Source of the DNA: Lysobacteraceae bacterium NML07-0707 | Lineage (GTDB): Bacteria; Pseudomonadota; Gammaproteobacteria; Xanthomonadales; Xanthomonadaceae | NCBI GenBank assembly: GCA_002798295.1 | Contig: NWQT01000013.1 | Location: 1 to 42,205 of the forward strand | Reading direction: 5' to 3' | DNA: 42,205 nt | In this document: piece after piece, positions 1-8,407 of the stretch | Layout of the letters: the number at the start of each line of letters is the position of its first letter | Position numbering within the stretch: position 1 is the first letter of the stretch | Position numbers and translations under genes: made by a program | The notes under the pieces: generated by a model | The model's input: only the letters and a program-made list of their open reading frames with translations | Told to the model about the DNA's origin: nothing | The model's database searches: none

Positions 1-132
1 GTGCGCGAAGCCGCCTATGGATGGATGCTCGAATACAACCAGGCGCGTCCTCACGACGCACTCGGCCATCTCACCCCCACCGAATACCGCAATCACCTCG
101 CCGGAAGTTCTACTTTTGAAATGTATGCTTGA
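1..132 (+). CDS. IS3-family transposase OrfB, C-terminal fragment
   Basis: Only the last 43 residues lie in the window; the reading frame is open from base 1 and stops with TGA at 130-132. The peptide contains the IS3 OrfB C-terminal signature YNQARPHDALG followed by LTPTEYRNHL, which belongs to the end of the DDE integrase core. The catalytic residues lie upstream of the window. The stop codon falls inside a 19-bp sequence (128-146) that recurs at 407-425, so this is probably close to the right end of the element. It is a different IS3 type from the copy at the right edge of the window, whose C-terminus is unlike it. Confidence 0.8.
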   Translation: MREAAYGWMLEYNQARPHDALGHLTPTEYRNHLAGSSTFEMYA

Positions 133-425
133 CGGGGAAGCTTACGAGGGCACGTGTGTTGAAACTTCGGTCATGACGACATCACGTCGGCCTACAGCGG
201 TGCCCGCCACTGGTAGCCGGTACAGCACGGCGCAGAACATCTCGTACAGATCCACTTTGCGTAGCGTGGTCTTCTTGCGCACGCTTTCCAGTAGTGCACG
301 AATTTGTTCGAACTGTGCGCGGCTGATGTCAATTGGATAACGTGGTCTCATCACCATAGCATCAGATAGGTCAACGAGACTTTGAACAAGTTTTTAAAAG
401 CGTCCACTTGACGAGGAAGGTTACG
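128..425. repeat. 19-bp direct repeats bounding an IS5-like remnant
   Basis: Positions 128-146 and 407-425 share CTTGACG-GGAAG-TTACG with 17 of 19 bases identical and in the same orientation. The first copy covers the stop codon of the IS3 transposase tail, so it is probably an IS terminal sequence. The second copy suggests that another end of the same kind of element was left behind when the intervening DNA was replaced or deleted. Between them lies a decayed transposase fragment. No other gene is visible in 133-445. Confidence 0.5.
142..357 (-). pseudogene. IS5-family transposase N-terminal fragment, frameshifted
   Basis: The first 47 or so residues (RPRYPIDIS, FEQIRALLES, VDLYEMFCAVLY) match the N-terminal domain of IS5-family transposases. 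After LYRL the frame is lost. The expected continuation (GYQWRAPL) is visible one base out of frame and then meets stop codons. No DDE domain follows. This is a dead fragment of an element, probably disrupted by the neighbouring IS3 sequences. Confidence 0.7.
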
Positions 426-438
426 TTAGAAGCTGCAT

Positions 439-1198
439 TGATTTAGGGTCTTAGGAAGTTAAGGATTTAGATAGGCTGCTCACGCAGCATTTTCATCATG
501 AGTTTGTAGAGGTTATCGCGTCGATGATTGAATCGGAACTCGGTTTCCTTGAGGTGCAGGTAAAACATGTCTTTGCGAATGCCCTTCATCTTGGCCAGGT
601 GTAGCTTGGCATATGCCCAGAACGACTCAATACCGTTGATATGCGTCTGGTCGTTGGCGAACGCGTTGCTCTGGTGATTGACCCGCAAGTGCCTGGCGTA
701 GCCCACGTCCACCAGCCCGTGATAGCCGCGCCAGCCGTCACTATGGATGACGCTATCCAGTGCCACTTTACCCCGGATAGCCTTTTGCAGCGTGGCTTTC
801 TTCACGTCAGGGACAATTTCTGTGGACACCCATCCGTTGCGCTTGAACAGGCCAAACACGATGGTCTTGCTCCCTGCACCCCGTCCGCGCTTGCCGCGAA
901 CGCGGCGAGGCCCAAAGTAGGATTCGTCCACTTCCACCTGCCCCGACCACGGGCTGTGTTTTCCACGCTCAACAGCAATGCGCTCACGCAGCTTGATATA
1001 GATGGCATTTATCGAGCGCAAGCTGACCCCTGTCAGTCTTGCAGTATCCGAGGCCGACAAGTCCAAGGCGAAGTACCGCAAAATTTTCCGAAAAGTCTTC
1101 TCTGCGATTCGGGAAAGATGGTAGCACCTGTTTTTCCTTGTCATTACAGAAGATTAGCTCACCATTGAAGCGGCTTAACTTCCTAAGACCCTGATTTA
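439..1198 (-). mobile_element. complete IS1595-family insertion sequence with target duplication
   Basis: The element runs from 446 to 1191 (746 bp). It is bounded by perfect 17-bp inverted repeats, GGGTCTTAGGAAGTTAA at 446-462 and its reverse complement at 1175-1191. A 7-bp direct repeat TGATTTA flanks it at 439-445 and 1192-1198; IS1595 elements usually give 8-bp duplications, so the outer base may have changed. It carries one transposase on the minus strand. The right end lies 68 bp before the start of the propeller/amidohydrolase gene and probably sits in that gene's upstream region. A rearranged right-end copy occurs at 30005-30053. Confidence 0.88.
467..1144 (-). CDS. IS1595-family transposase
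   Basis: A 225-residue DDE-type transposase filling the IS. Visible catalytic landmarks are VDESYFG (D73), IHSDGWRGY (D136) and HINGIESFW (N170/E173), the ISXO2-like arrangement. The block RGKRGRGAGSK and the VFGLFKR strand are also typical. It lacks the cysteine zinc ribbon that starts longer IS1595 transposases, so it fits the short IS1016-like group. The start ATG at 1142-1144 lies about 30 bp inside the right terminal repeat. The frame is intact and both ends are intact, so the element may still be mobile. Confidence 0.9.
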   Translation of the reverse strand: MTRKNRCYHLSRIAEKTFRKILRYFALDLSASDTARLTGVSLRSINAIYIKLRERIAVERGKHSPWSGQVEVDESYFGPRRVRGKRGRGAGSKTIVFGLFKRNGWVSTEIVPDVKKATLQKAIRGKVALDSVIHSDGWRGYHGLVDVGYARHLRVNHQSNAFANDQTHINGIESFWAYAKLHLAKMKGIRKDMFYLHLKETEFRFNHRRDNLYKLMMKMLREQPI

Positions 1199-1265
1199 TT
1201 GCGACGCTGTTAGGAATGGAGAAAAACCACGTTATCCTTGCCGCCTTTCACCCTGGAGTCTGCCG

Positions 1266-4200
1266 ATGCGTCGCCTCACCCTGTTCTCTGCCTTGTCTCT
1301 GGCCTTGTGCGCCATGCCTGCCTGGGCGGAAAAGAAAGCCGCTCATTGGGATGTCAACGCGCCGCAGGGGCGCAGCACGCTGGCGAAGTTCGAGACTGAC
1401 GAAGGCACCTGGCTGGATGTGGATGTCAGTCCGGACGGGCGGCAGATTGCGTTTTCGATGCTGGGCGATATTTATCTGCTGCCGATTGAAGGCGGGCGGG
1501 CGCGGCGGCTGACTTCCGGCGCAGCCTGGGACGTGCAGCCGCGGTTTTCGCCCGATGGGCGGCAATTGGCGTTCACTTCCGATCGCGATGGCGGCAACAA
1601 TCTGTGGCGCATCGGCGTGGATGGGCGTAATCCTGTGCAGGTTACCCAGGAGAAGTTCCGACTCCTGAACAACCCGGCGTGGACGCCGGACGGGCAGTAT
1701 CTGATTGGCCGCAAGCATTTCACCGCCGAGCGCTCGCTGGGCGCGGGCGAGCTGTGGATGTATCACGTCAGCGGCGGGCATGAGGGCTTGCAGCTGACCA
1801 AGAAGAAAAACGACCAGCAGGATCTGGGCGAGCCTGCGGTATCGCCCGATGGCCGTTATGTGTATTTCTCCGAGGACATCACGCCCGGGCCGTACTTTCA
1901 GTACAACAAGAACCCGCATGCCACCATTTATGCCATCAAGCGCCTTGACCGGCAGAGCGGCGAAATCAGCACGCTCATCAACAGCGCCGGCGGCGCGGTC
2001 AGGCCGCAGCCTTCGCCCGATGGCAAGCAGCTGGCGTTTGTGAAGCGGGTGCGCGAGAAGTCGGTGCTGCACCTGCTCGACCTGGCTTCTGGCGATGCGC
2101 GGCCGCTATGGGATGGGCTCTCCCACGATATGCAGGAGGCTTGGGCGATTTTTGGCCCGTATGCCAATTTCAACTGGTTGCCTGATGGCTCGGCGCTGGT
2201 GGTGTGGGCGCAGGGCAAGCTGTGGCGGGTGGATGCGGCCAGCGGCGTGGCGCGGCAGATTCCCTTCACTGCCGAGGTCGAGCAGCGTCTGGCCGAGCCT
2301 TTGCGGTTTGAGCAAACACTCGATGCCGGGCAGTTCGCGCCAAAGATGATTCGTGATGTCGCCACCGCACCGGGCGGGCAGCAAGTGGTGTTTCATGCGC
2401 TGGGGCATCTGTACACCCGCAGCCTGCCGAGCGGCACGCCGACGCGGCTTACCCACAACCAAAATGTGTTCGAGTACCAGCCCAGCTTCAGTCCTGATGG
2501 CCGCAAGCTGCTGTACACCACCTGGAACGATGCCGACCTGTCGATGCTGATTGAACGCGACCTGGCCTCGGGCAAGGAGCGGGTATTGAATCCCGAGCCG
2601 GGCTTTTATTACGGGCCGCGTTATTCGCCCGATGGTCGCCGCATCGTGTTCAGCCGCACCGGCGGCAGCGGCACGACCGGCTCGCGCTGGGCCAATGAAG
2701 TCGGCATTTATGTGCTCGATGGTGATGCCGGCACGCCGCGACGCATTGCCAAATCGGGTGAAAACCCGCAGTTCTCTGCCGATGGCGGCCGGGTGTTTTA
2801 TTTCACCGGCGGGGGAATGTCCAAAAAGCTGATGTCGGTGGGCATAAACGGCGAAGATCCGCGTGAAGTGCTGGATTTGAAGTATCCGGATCTGGTCAGC
2901 ATCAGTCCGGATGGCAAGTGGGTGGCCTTTACCGAGCTGTTCAATGCCTATGTCGCGCCGCTGCCGCAGACCGGCGGCAGTATTGCGCTTTCGCGCCAGA
3001 GCAAGGCCATCCCGGTGGCGCAGGTCAGCCGCGATGTCGGCTCTTATCTGCATTGGTCGGCAGATTCTGGCTCGCTGCACTGGATGGTGGGCGATGAATA
3101 CTTCAGCCGCGATTTGAAGGATGTGTTCAGCTTCCTGCCCGGCGCGCCAGCACAGGCGGCCAAGCCGGAAACGGCGCGCGGCATCCGGCTCGGCCTGCAA
3201 GCGCCGGTGGATACCCCGCGCGAAGTGGTGGCTTTCACCCATGCCCGCATCATCACCATGCGCGATGCCCAGCGTCAGCAGGAAGTGATTGAGAACGGTA
3301 CTGTGCTGGTGGAGGGCGATACCATCCGCGCTGTCGGCGCCGATGTCCGCATTCCGGCTGGCGCGCGGGTGATTGATGCCAGCGGCAAAACCATCGTGCC
3401 GGGCTATGCCGATGTGCATGCCCATGTGGCGCATTTTGGCGGCGGCGTGGTGCCGCAGCAGAACTGGGCGTATTACGCCAATCTGGCGTTTGGCATCACC
3501 ACCACCCATGACCCTTCGGCCACCACCGAGCTGGTGTTCTCACAGGCAGAGCTGGTCAAGGCCGGGACGCTGGTAGGGCCACGGATTTTCTCCACCGGCA
3601 CCATCCTGTACGGCGCCGATGGCGACTTCAAGGCCGAGGTCAATTCGCTGGATGATGCCCGCTCGCATCTGCGCCGCATGAAGGCGCATGGCGCGTTCAG
3701 CGTCAAGAGCTATAACCAGCCGCGCCGTGAGCAGCACCAGCAAATCAATCAGGCCGCGCGCGAGCTGGGCATGCTGGTGGTGGAGGAGGGCGGCTCCACG
3801 CTCAACCACAATCTGCCGATGATTCTCGATGGCGTCACCACCATCGAGCACAATCTGCCGGTGGCGCCGCTGTACCGTGATGTGCTGGAACTGTGGCGGC
3901 GCACCGACGTGCGCAACACGCCGACCCTGGTGGTCAGCTATGGTGGCCTCTCCGGCGAATACTACTGGTATGCCCGCGACAATGTCTGGGAGGACGGCAA
4001 ACTCTCGCGCTTCTTCCCGCGCGAAACCCTGGATGCGCGCAGTATCCGCCGCGAAACCGCGCCGGATTGGGACTACTACCATATTGAAGTGGCCAAATCG
4101 CTGAAGCGGCTGCGCGATGCCGGGGTAAAAATCCAGGTCGGCGGCCACGGCCAGTTGCAAGGGCTCTCGCCACATTGGGAAACCTGGAGCCTGGTGCAGG

Positions 4201-4571
4201 GCGGCTTCAGCAACTGGGAGGCGCTGCGCGCCTTCACCATCGACGGCGTGGATTCGATTGGCTTTGGCAAGCAGCTGGGTTCACTGGAAGTGGGCAAGAA
4301 AGCGGACTTGGTGGTGCTGAACCGCAATCCGCTCGATGACATCCGCGCCACCGCCGATACCCGCTATGTGATGGTCAATGGCCGCCTGTTCGATGTGGAG
4401 GCGGACATGGCCGAAATCGGCCACCGTCAGGCGCCTGCGCCGACCTTCTACTGGCAGCGCCACCGCGAAGGCCTGCGTTTTGGCGAGCAATACGGCCCCA
4501 CCGGCGTCTGCCACTGCCCCAAATCCGGGCATGGGCATCATCAGCACGGCCATGACGGGCATGGTCACTGA
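1266..4571 (+). CDS. exported beta-propeller/amidohydrolase fusion protein
   Basis: A 1101-residue secreted protein. Residues 1-21 are a Sec signal peptide ending APAWA-like (MPAWA, then EKK). Residues 40 to about 620 hold around a dozen TolB/WD40-like blades marked by SPDGR-x-hydrophobic-F motifs. Residues 650-1075 are an amidohydrolase domain with probable metal ligands H718 and H720 (DVHAH), K814 (SVKSY), H862 (IEHN), H961 (GGHG) and D993 (TIDGV). It ends in a histidine-rich tail (1082-1101) that could bind metal. The substrate is not predictable; related proteins are annotated as peptidase-like or generic amidohydrolases. The ATG at 1266 is preceded by TGGAG at 1254-1258. An IS1595 element ends 68 bp upstream and may have altered its expression. 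A hairpin at 4590-4621 follows. Confidence 0.88.
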   Translation: MRRLTLFSALSLALCAMPAWAEKKAAHWDVNAPQGRSTLAKFETDEGTWLDVDVSPDGRQIAFSMLGDIYLLPIEGGRARRLTSGAAWDVQPRFSPDGRQLAFTSDRDGGNNLWRIGVDGRNPVQVTQEKFRLLNNPAWTPDGQYLIGRKHFTAERSLGAGELWMYHVSGGHEGLQLTKKKNDQQDLGEPAVSPDGRYVYFSEDITPGPYFQYNKNPHATIYAIKRLDRQSGEISTLINSAGGAVRPQPSPDGKQLAFVKRVREKSVLHLLDLASGDARPLWDGLSHDMQEAWAIFGPYANFNWLPDGSALVVWAQGKLWRVDAASGVARQIPFTAEVEQRLAEPLRFEQTLDAGQFAPKMIRDVATAPGGQQVVFHALGHLYTRSLPSGTPTRLTHNQNVFEYQPSFSPDGRKLLYTTWNDADLSMLIERDLASGKERVLNPEPGFYYGPRYSPDGRRIVFSRTGGSGTTGSRWANEVGIYVLDGDAGTPRRIAKSGENPQFSADGGRVFYFTGGGMSKKLMSVGINGEDPREVLDLKYPDLVSISPDGKWVAFTELFNAYVAPLPQTGGSIALSRQSKAIPVAQVSRDVGSYLHWSADSGSLHWMVGDEYFSRDLKDVFSFLPGAPAQAAKPETARGIRLGLQAPVDTPREVVAFTHARIITMRDAQRQQEVIENGTVLVEGDTIRAVGADVRIPAGARVIDASGKTIVPGYADVHAHVAHFGGGVVPQQNWAYYANLAFGITTTHDPSATTELVFSQAELVKAGTLVGPRIFSTGTILYGADGDFKAEVNSLDDARSHLRRMKAHGAFSVKSYNQPRREQHQQINQAARELGMLVVEEGGSTLNHNLPMILDGVTTIEHNLPVAPLYRDVLELWRRTDVRNTPTLVVSYGGLSGEYYWYARDNVWEDGKLSRFFPRETLDARSIRRETAPDWDYYHIEVAKSLKRLRDAGVKIQVGGHGQLQGLSPHWETWSLVQGGFSNWEALRAFTIDGVDSIGFGKQLGSLEVGKKADLVVLNRNPLDDIRATADTRYVMVNGRLFDVEADMAEIGHRQAPAPTFYWQRHREGLRFGEQYGPTGVCHCPKSGHGHHQHGHDGHGH

Positions 4572-4589
4572 CACGTTTGCAGCATGAGC

Positions 4590-4627
4590 AAGCCCTCGTC
4601 TGCATCGACAGGCGAGGGCTTGGTTTT
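4590..4627 (+). terminator. intrinsic terminator between convergent genes
   Basis: AAGCCCTCG (4590-4598) and CGAGGGCTT (4613-4621) form a 9-bp stem with a 14-nt loop, followed by TTGGTTTT on the plus strand. It lies just after the propeller/amidohydrolase gene and between it and convergent tehB. On the minus strand there is no T run, so it mainly serves the plus-strand gene. Confidence 0.7.
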
Positions 4628-4654
4628 GGGGCGTGGCGAGCTTGCCCGGATTTT

Positions 4655-5539
4655 TTAGGGTTTTCTTGCCAGCAAGGTGGCAAAGCGCAGCGCGATCGGC
4701 TTGCCCTCCGCATCGCTCTTGTGCAGATGGCCGGGGTTTTCGTTGTATTTGAGCAACTCCCAGCCCTGGTACATGGCTGAAAGCTCACCCTCGCCGAAGG
4801 TGAAGGGAAAGGGCTGGGTGCAGGGATAGTCGTCGGTATCCATCGCGCAGACGATGAGGTTGTAGCCGCCCGGCGCGGTGGCGGCCTGCATTTGCCGCAC
4901 CACCTCCGGGGCAGCATCGGCGTTCAAAAACATCAGTACCACGGTGCAGACGACAAGGTGGTAATGCCCTTGTATCAGTGTTTGCTGGGGAGCTTGATTG
5001 AAGTCGGTTTCAGTCAGTGTGATTTGCCCCTTGATAGACTCGGCCGCGATGATTTCGGCCAGCTCTTGCAGCGCTTCCCTGTTGCGATCAATGGCATCCA
5101 CATCAATGCCATTAAACCCCAGATACAGGCTGTTGCGGCCACGGCCACAGCCCACATCCAGTGCACGGGCATTGGCGGGCAGGTCAAGGCGCGGCAGGGC
5201 TTCAACCAGCTCCGAATGCGGCTGGCGCAGCTTGTACTTCTTGGCGATGTAGAGGTCGGGCGTGGTCAAAAAACGCAGTTGGCAACGCAAATCGGCGCTG
5301 GCCGAAACGATGCGATGCCATTGCTTTGGCTCAATCAGCGGCGGCTGCCTTTCCGGGCTGAAAGTGAACGTCTCAAGGGGATTGCCATCGGCATCGGTAA
5401 GGGCGAAATCCAGCGAGCCTTGCAGGATTTCCAGCTTGGCCCAGGTGCCTTCCTGGGTATGGTGATTGTGCAGAAAACCTTTGGGCAGGGTGTCCGGCGT
5501 CCATTCCGGCATGGTCTTGTAGATGATGAGGTTGTTCAT
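4655..5539 (-). CDS. tehB: TehB-like SAM-dependent methyltransferase with N-terminal DUF1971 domain
   Basis: A 294-residue protein. The first 90 or so residues are the small cupin-like DUF1971 domain (PEWTPDTLPKGFLHNHHTQEGTW). The rest is a class I methyltransferase with the SAM-binding motif LDVGCGRGRNSLYL. This two-domain layout and length match Haemophilus-type TehB, which methylates tellurite or related oxyanions and gives resistance; E. coli TehB lacks the first domain. The ATG at 5539 was chosen because GGAG sits 7 nt upstream; an upstream in-frame ATG at 5557 has no such site. The gene is divergent from uup with 52 bp between them. No tehA transporter is present nearby. Real substrate is inferred only. 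Confidence 0.88.
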   Translation of the reverse strand: MNNLIIYKTMPEWTPDTLPKGFLHNHHTQEGTWAKLEILQGSLDFALTDADGNPLETFTFSPERQPPLIEPKQWHRIVSASADLRCQLRFLTTPDLYIAKKYKLRQPHSELVEALPRLDLPANARALDVGCGRGRNSLYLGFNGIDVDAIDRNREALQELAEIIAAESIKGQITLTETDFNQAPQQTLIQGHYHLVVCTVVLMFLNADAAPEVVRQMQAATAPGGYNLIVCAMDTDDYPCTQPFPFTFGEGELSAMYQGWELLKYNENPGHLHKSDAEGKPIALRFATLLARKP

Positions 5540-5591
5540 GACAGGCTCCAAAAGCATGTGAAAATTGCGCTTTGTTTTGTTTGGGGCGCTC

Positions 5592-7472
5592 ATGCCACTG
5601 ATTACATTGAACGCCGTTGATTTCAGTATCGGCGGCCCATTGTTGCTGGAGCAGGTAAATTTTTCCATCGAGCCGGGCGAACGTATCGCCCTGATTGGTC
5701 GCAATGGTGCCGGCAAGTCCACCTTGCTGAAGCTGATTGCAGGCGAAATCAAGCCCGATGATGGCGAGATTCGCCTGCAAAGCGGGGTGCGCATTGCGCG
5801 GCTTGAGCAGGAAGTGCCGCAGGCGGCGCAGGGCAAGGTGTTCGATGTGGTGGCCCAAGGCCTGGGCGCGCTGGGTCAGCTGCTTGCCGAGCATCATCAT
5901 CTGACCCATGCCGAAGTGCTGGATGAAGTGGCGCTGGCCAAAGTCCAGGCGGCCATCGAAGCCCAGGGCGGCTGGTCACTGGAAAATCGCGTCAATGACA
6001 CCCTGCAACGGCTGGAACTCGATGGCGAAGCCGATTTCGCGCGGCTTTCTGGCGGCTTGAAACGCCGCGTGCTGCTGGCGCGGGCATTGGTGTCCTCGCC
6101 GGACTTGCTGTTGCTGGATGAGCCGACCAACCATCTGGATATCGAGGCCATCGACTGGCTGGAGGGCTTTTTGCAGCAATGGCCGGGGGCTTTGCTGTTC
6201 ATCACCCACGATCGGCGTTTTCTGAAGCAATTGGCCACGCGCATTGTCGAAATCGACCGTGGTGAGCTGACCAGCTGGCCGGGAGACTGGGACAACTATC
6301 TGCGCCGCCGTGAGGAGCGGCTGCATGCCGAGCGCCAGGAGAATGCCCGTTTCGACAAACTGCTGGCTGAAGAAGAAATCTGGATTCGCCAGGGCATCAA
6401 GGCGCGCCGTACCCGTGATGAAGGCCGGGTGCGGCGGTTGAAGGAAATGCGCCGTGAGCGCGCCGCCCGCCGTGAAGTGCAGGGCAAGGTGCAGATGGAG
6501 CTGGCCAGTGCAGGGGCTTCGGGCAAGAAGGTCATCCAGGTCAAGCACCTGGGCTTTGCCCATGGCGACAAGACCTTGGTGCGGGACTTTTCCACCACCT
6601 TGCTGCGCGGCGACCGCATCGGCCTGATCGGCCCCAATGGCAGTGGCAAGAGCACTTTGCTGAAGCTGCTCCTGGGCGAGCTTGCCCCGGACAGCGGCGA
6701 AGTGCAGTTGGGCACGCAGTTGCAGGTGGCATATTTCGACCAGTACCGCGCCACATTGCGCGAGGACTGGAATGCGATGGAAAACGTCGCCGAAGGCAGC
6801 GATACCGTGGAGGTAGGCGGGCGTCGCAAGCATGTGCTGGGCTATTTGCAGGATTTCCTGTTCACTCCCGAGCGCGCCCGCGCACCGATTACCCGGCTTT
6901 CCGGCGGCGAACGCAATCGCCTGTTGCTGGCCAAACTGTTTGCCCAGCCATCCAATCTATTGGTGATGGACGAGCCGACCAATGACCTGGATGTGGAAAC
7001 GCTGGAGCTTTTGGAAGAGCTGCTCCTGGAATATCCCGGCACCCTGATTCTGGTCAGCCATGACCGTGATTTTCTCGACAATGTGGTGACTTCCACGCTG
7101 GTGATGGAAGGCGATGGCCAGATAGGCGAGTATGTCGGCGGCTATAGCGACTGGCTGCGGCAACGCCCGCAAGCTGCGCCGCCGGCTGAAAAGCCCGTTG
7201 CCGCCAGAGCGCCGGAAAAGCCCGCAGAAAAACCGGCGAGCGCAAAAAAGAAACTGAGCTACAAGGACGCCTGCGAGCTGGAAGCCCTGCCGGCACGCAT
7301 CGAGGCGCTGGAAGCGCAGATTGCCGAGCACAGCACGCGCATGAACGAGCCGGCGTACTTCCAGCGCGATGCCGCCGCCGTGCAGGCCGACAATGCCGCA
7401 CTTGAAGCTGCGCAGGCCGAGCTGGATGCGGCCTATGCGCGCTGGGAGGCGCTGGATGCCCAGGCAGGTTGA
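5592..7472 (+). CDS. uup: ABC-F ATPase Uup
   Basis: A 626-residue soluble ABC-F protein with two nucleotide-binding domains and no membrane segments. Domain 1 has Walker A GRNGAGKST (about 36-44), signature LSGG and DEPTNHLD. Domain 2 has GPNGSGKST, LSGGERNR and DEPTNDLD. The linker RQGIKARRTRDEGRVRRLKEMRRER is characteristic of Uup. The C-terminus (about 560-626) is a charged helical region that forms a DNA-binding coiled coil in E. coli Uup. Uup acts in ribosome function and suppresses transposon precise excision. The ATG at 5592 is chosen over an upstream alternative at 5565 because it starts the conserved MPLITL segment and follows GGGGCG. The NUDIX gene follows after 4 nt. Confidence 0.95.
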   Translation: MPLITLNAVDFSIGGPLLLEQVNFSIEPGERIALIGRNGAGKSTLLKLIAGEIKPDDGEIRLQSGVRIARLEQEVPQAAQGKVFDVVAQGLGALGQLLAEHHHLTHAEVLDEVALAKVQAAIEAQGGWSLENRVNDTLQRLELDGEADFARLSGGLKRRVLLARALVSSPDLLLLDEPTNHLDIEAIDWLEGFLQQWPGALLFITHDRRFLKQLATRIVEIDRGELTSWPGDWDNYLRRREERLHAERQENARFDKLLAEEEIWIRQGIKARRTRDEGRVRRLKEMRRERAARREVQGKVQMELASAGASGKKVIQVKHLGFAHGDKTLVRDFSTTLLRGDRIGLIGPNGSGKSTLLKLLLGELAPDSGEVQLGTQLQVAYFDQYRATLREDWNAMENVAEGSDTVEVGGRRKHVLGYLQDFLFTPERARAPITRLSGGERNRLLLAKLFAQPSNLLVMDEPTNDLDVETLELLEELLLEYPGTLILVSHDRDFLDNVVTSTLVMEGDGQIGEYVGGYSDWLRQRPQAAPPAEKPVAARAPEKPAEKPASAKKKLSYKDACELEALPARIEALEAQIAEHSTRMNEPAYFQRDAAAVQADNAALEAAQAELDAAYARWEALDAQAG

Positions 7473-7476
7473 GCCG

Positions 7477-8016
7477 ATGACCAGTCTCGAACATGCCCTG
7501 CGCGTATTTGCCGGGCAATATCCACAGCAGGCGGCATGGGCGGGCGAATATCTGGCGCTGCTGCAAGCGGGCGGGGAGAACCCGTTTTACCGTAGCCGCC
7601 TGGCCGGGCATTTCACCGCTTCTTGCTGGCTGGTGAGCGCCGATGGCAGGCGGGTTTTGCTGACCCATCACCGCAAGCTGCAACGCTGGCTGCAATTGGG
7701 CGGCCATGCCGATGGCGAGCACGACCTTGCCGCTGCGGCATTGCGTGAGGCGGAAGAAGAATCCGGGCTGAGCGGGCTTGTGGTGGAGGCGCGGATTTTC
7801 GATATCGACAAGCACCAGATACCTGCGCAGGGCAAGGTGCCCGGGTACTGGCATTACGACGTGCGCTATGTGGTGCGGGCAGAGGCGAGTGAAGATTTCG
7901 TCATCAGCGAAGAATCGCTGGCGCTGGCCTGGCGGGATATCGCCGCCCTGGCCGAAGACGATGGCTGCGATGCCTCACTGGCACGCATGGCCCGGCGCTG
8001 GTTGCAGCGGGTTTGA
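7477..8016 (+). CDS. NUDIX hydrolase
   Basis: A 179-residue NUDIX-fold hydrolase, probably cleaving a nucleoside diphosphate derivative. The NUDIX box is visible as GHADGEH-DLAAAAL-REAEEESGL at about residues 73-96. The metal-binding REAEEE core is intact, but the first glutamate of the consensus G-x5-E-x7-REUxEExGU is histidine here. The gene begins 4 nt after uup stops, so the two are probably co-transcribed. An in-frame ATG at 7456 inside uup is an alternative start. The gene converges on the barstar gene with 1 nt between the stop codons. Confidence 0.85.
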   Translation: MTSLEHALRVFAGQYPQQAAWAGEYLALLQAGGENPFYRSRLAGHFTASCWLVSADGRRVLLTHHRKLQRWLQLGGHADGEHDLAAAALREAEEESGLSGLVVEARIFDIDKHQIPAQGKVPGYWHYDVRYVVRAEASEDFVISEESLALAWRDIAALAEDDGCDASLARMARRWLQRV

Positions 8017-8017
8017 T

Positions 8018-8407
8018 TCAGGCCGGTGGCAGGCGGGTATCCATCACGATGTCAACCCGCTGGCCTTGCTCGGCATAAAACGCCTGCGTTTCAGACAGGA
8101 TATCGGCAAGTATCTGCAAGTCCTCGGGACTTGCCTCACGCAAGACGCGGCAGTGGCGCAGTATCAATGCCTGTGGGGCGGTTTGCGGCGGGAATACATC
8201 GCGCAGCGCATCGGCGAGGCTATCCCAGTTATGGCCGATGCCTTCGGGAAAATCCAGCGCCCGGGCAAAGCGCGCCAGCAGCGCGGTCTTGTCGCGCACG
8301 CCGCGCAACGAAATCTCACGGCTATCGGTTCGGGTGTCCTGCAATTGGCGCAGATACGCCGGCATCTGTGCCGGACGCAGAAAAATGAGGCCGGTGTGAT
8401 CGGTCAT
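8018..8407 (-). CDS. barstar-family ribonuclease inhibitor
   Basis: A 129-residue acidic cytoplasmic protein. The barstar core is recognisable: FARALDFPEGIGHNWDSLADALRD corresponds to the barstar helix and loop that block the barnase active site. The N-terminal 30 residues are an extension. Its start codon overlaps the stop of the upstream RNase gene (ATGA at 8404-8407), so toxin and inhibitor are translationally coupled. Barstar normally protects the producing cell against any RNase that fails to be exported. That this protein binds the adjacent RNase is inferred from family and position. Confidence 0.88.
   Translation of the reverse strand: MTDHTGLIFLRPAQMPAYLRQLQDTRTDSREISLRGVRDKTALLARFARALDFPEGIGHNWDSLADALRDVFPPQTAPQALILRHCRVLREASPEDLQILADILSETQAFYAEQGQRVDIVMDTRLPPA

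Noticed and set aside
2106-3509. 467-codon open frame antisense to the propeller/amidohydrolase gene
   Set aside because: No family signature, and the sense gene has clear repeated blades and metal ligands.
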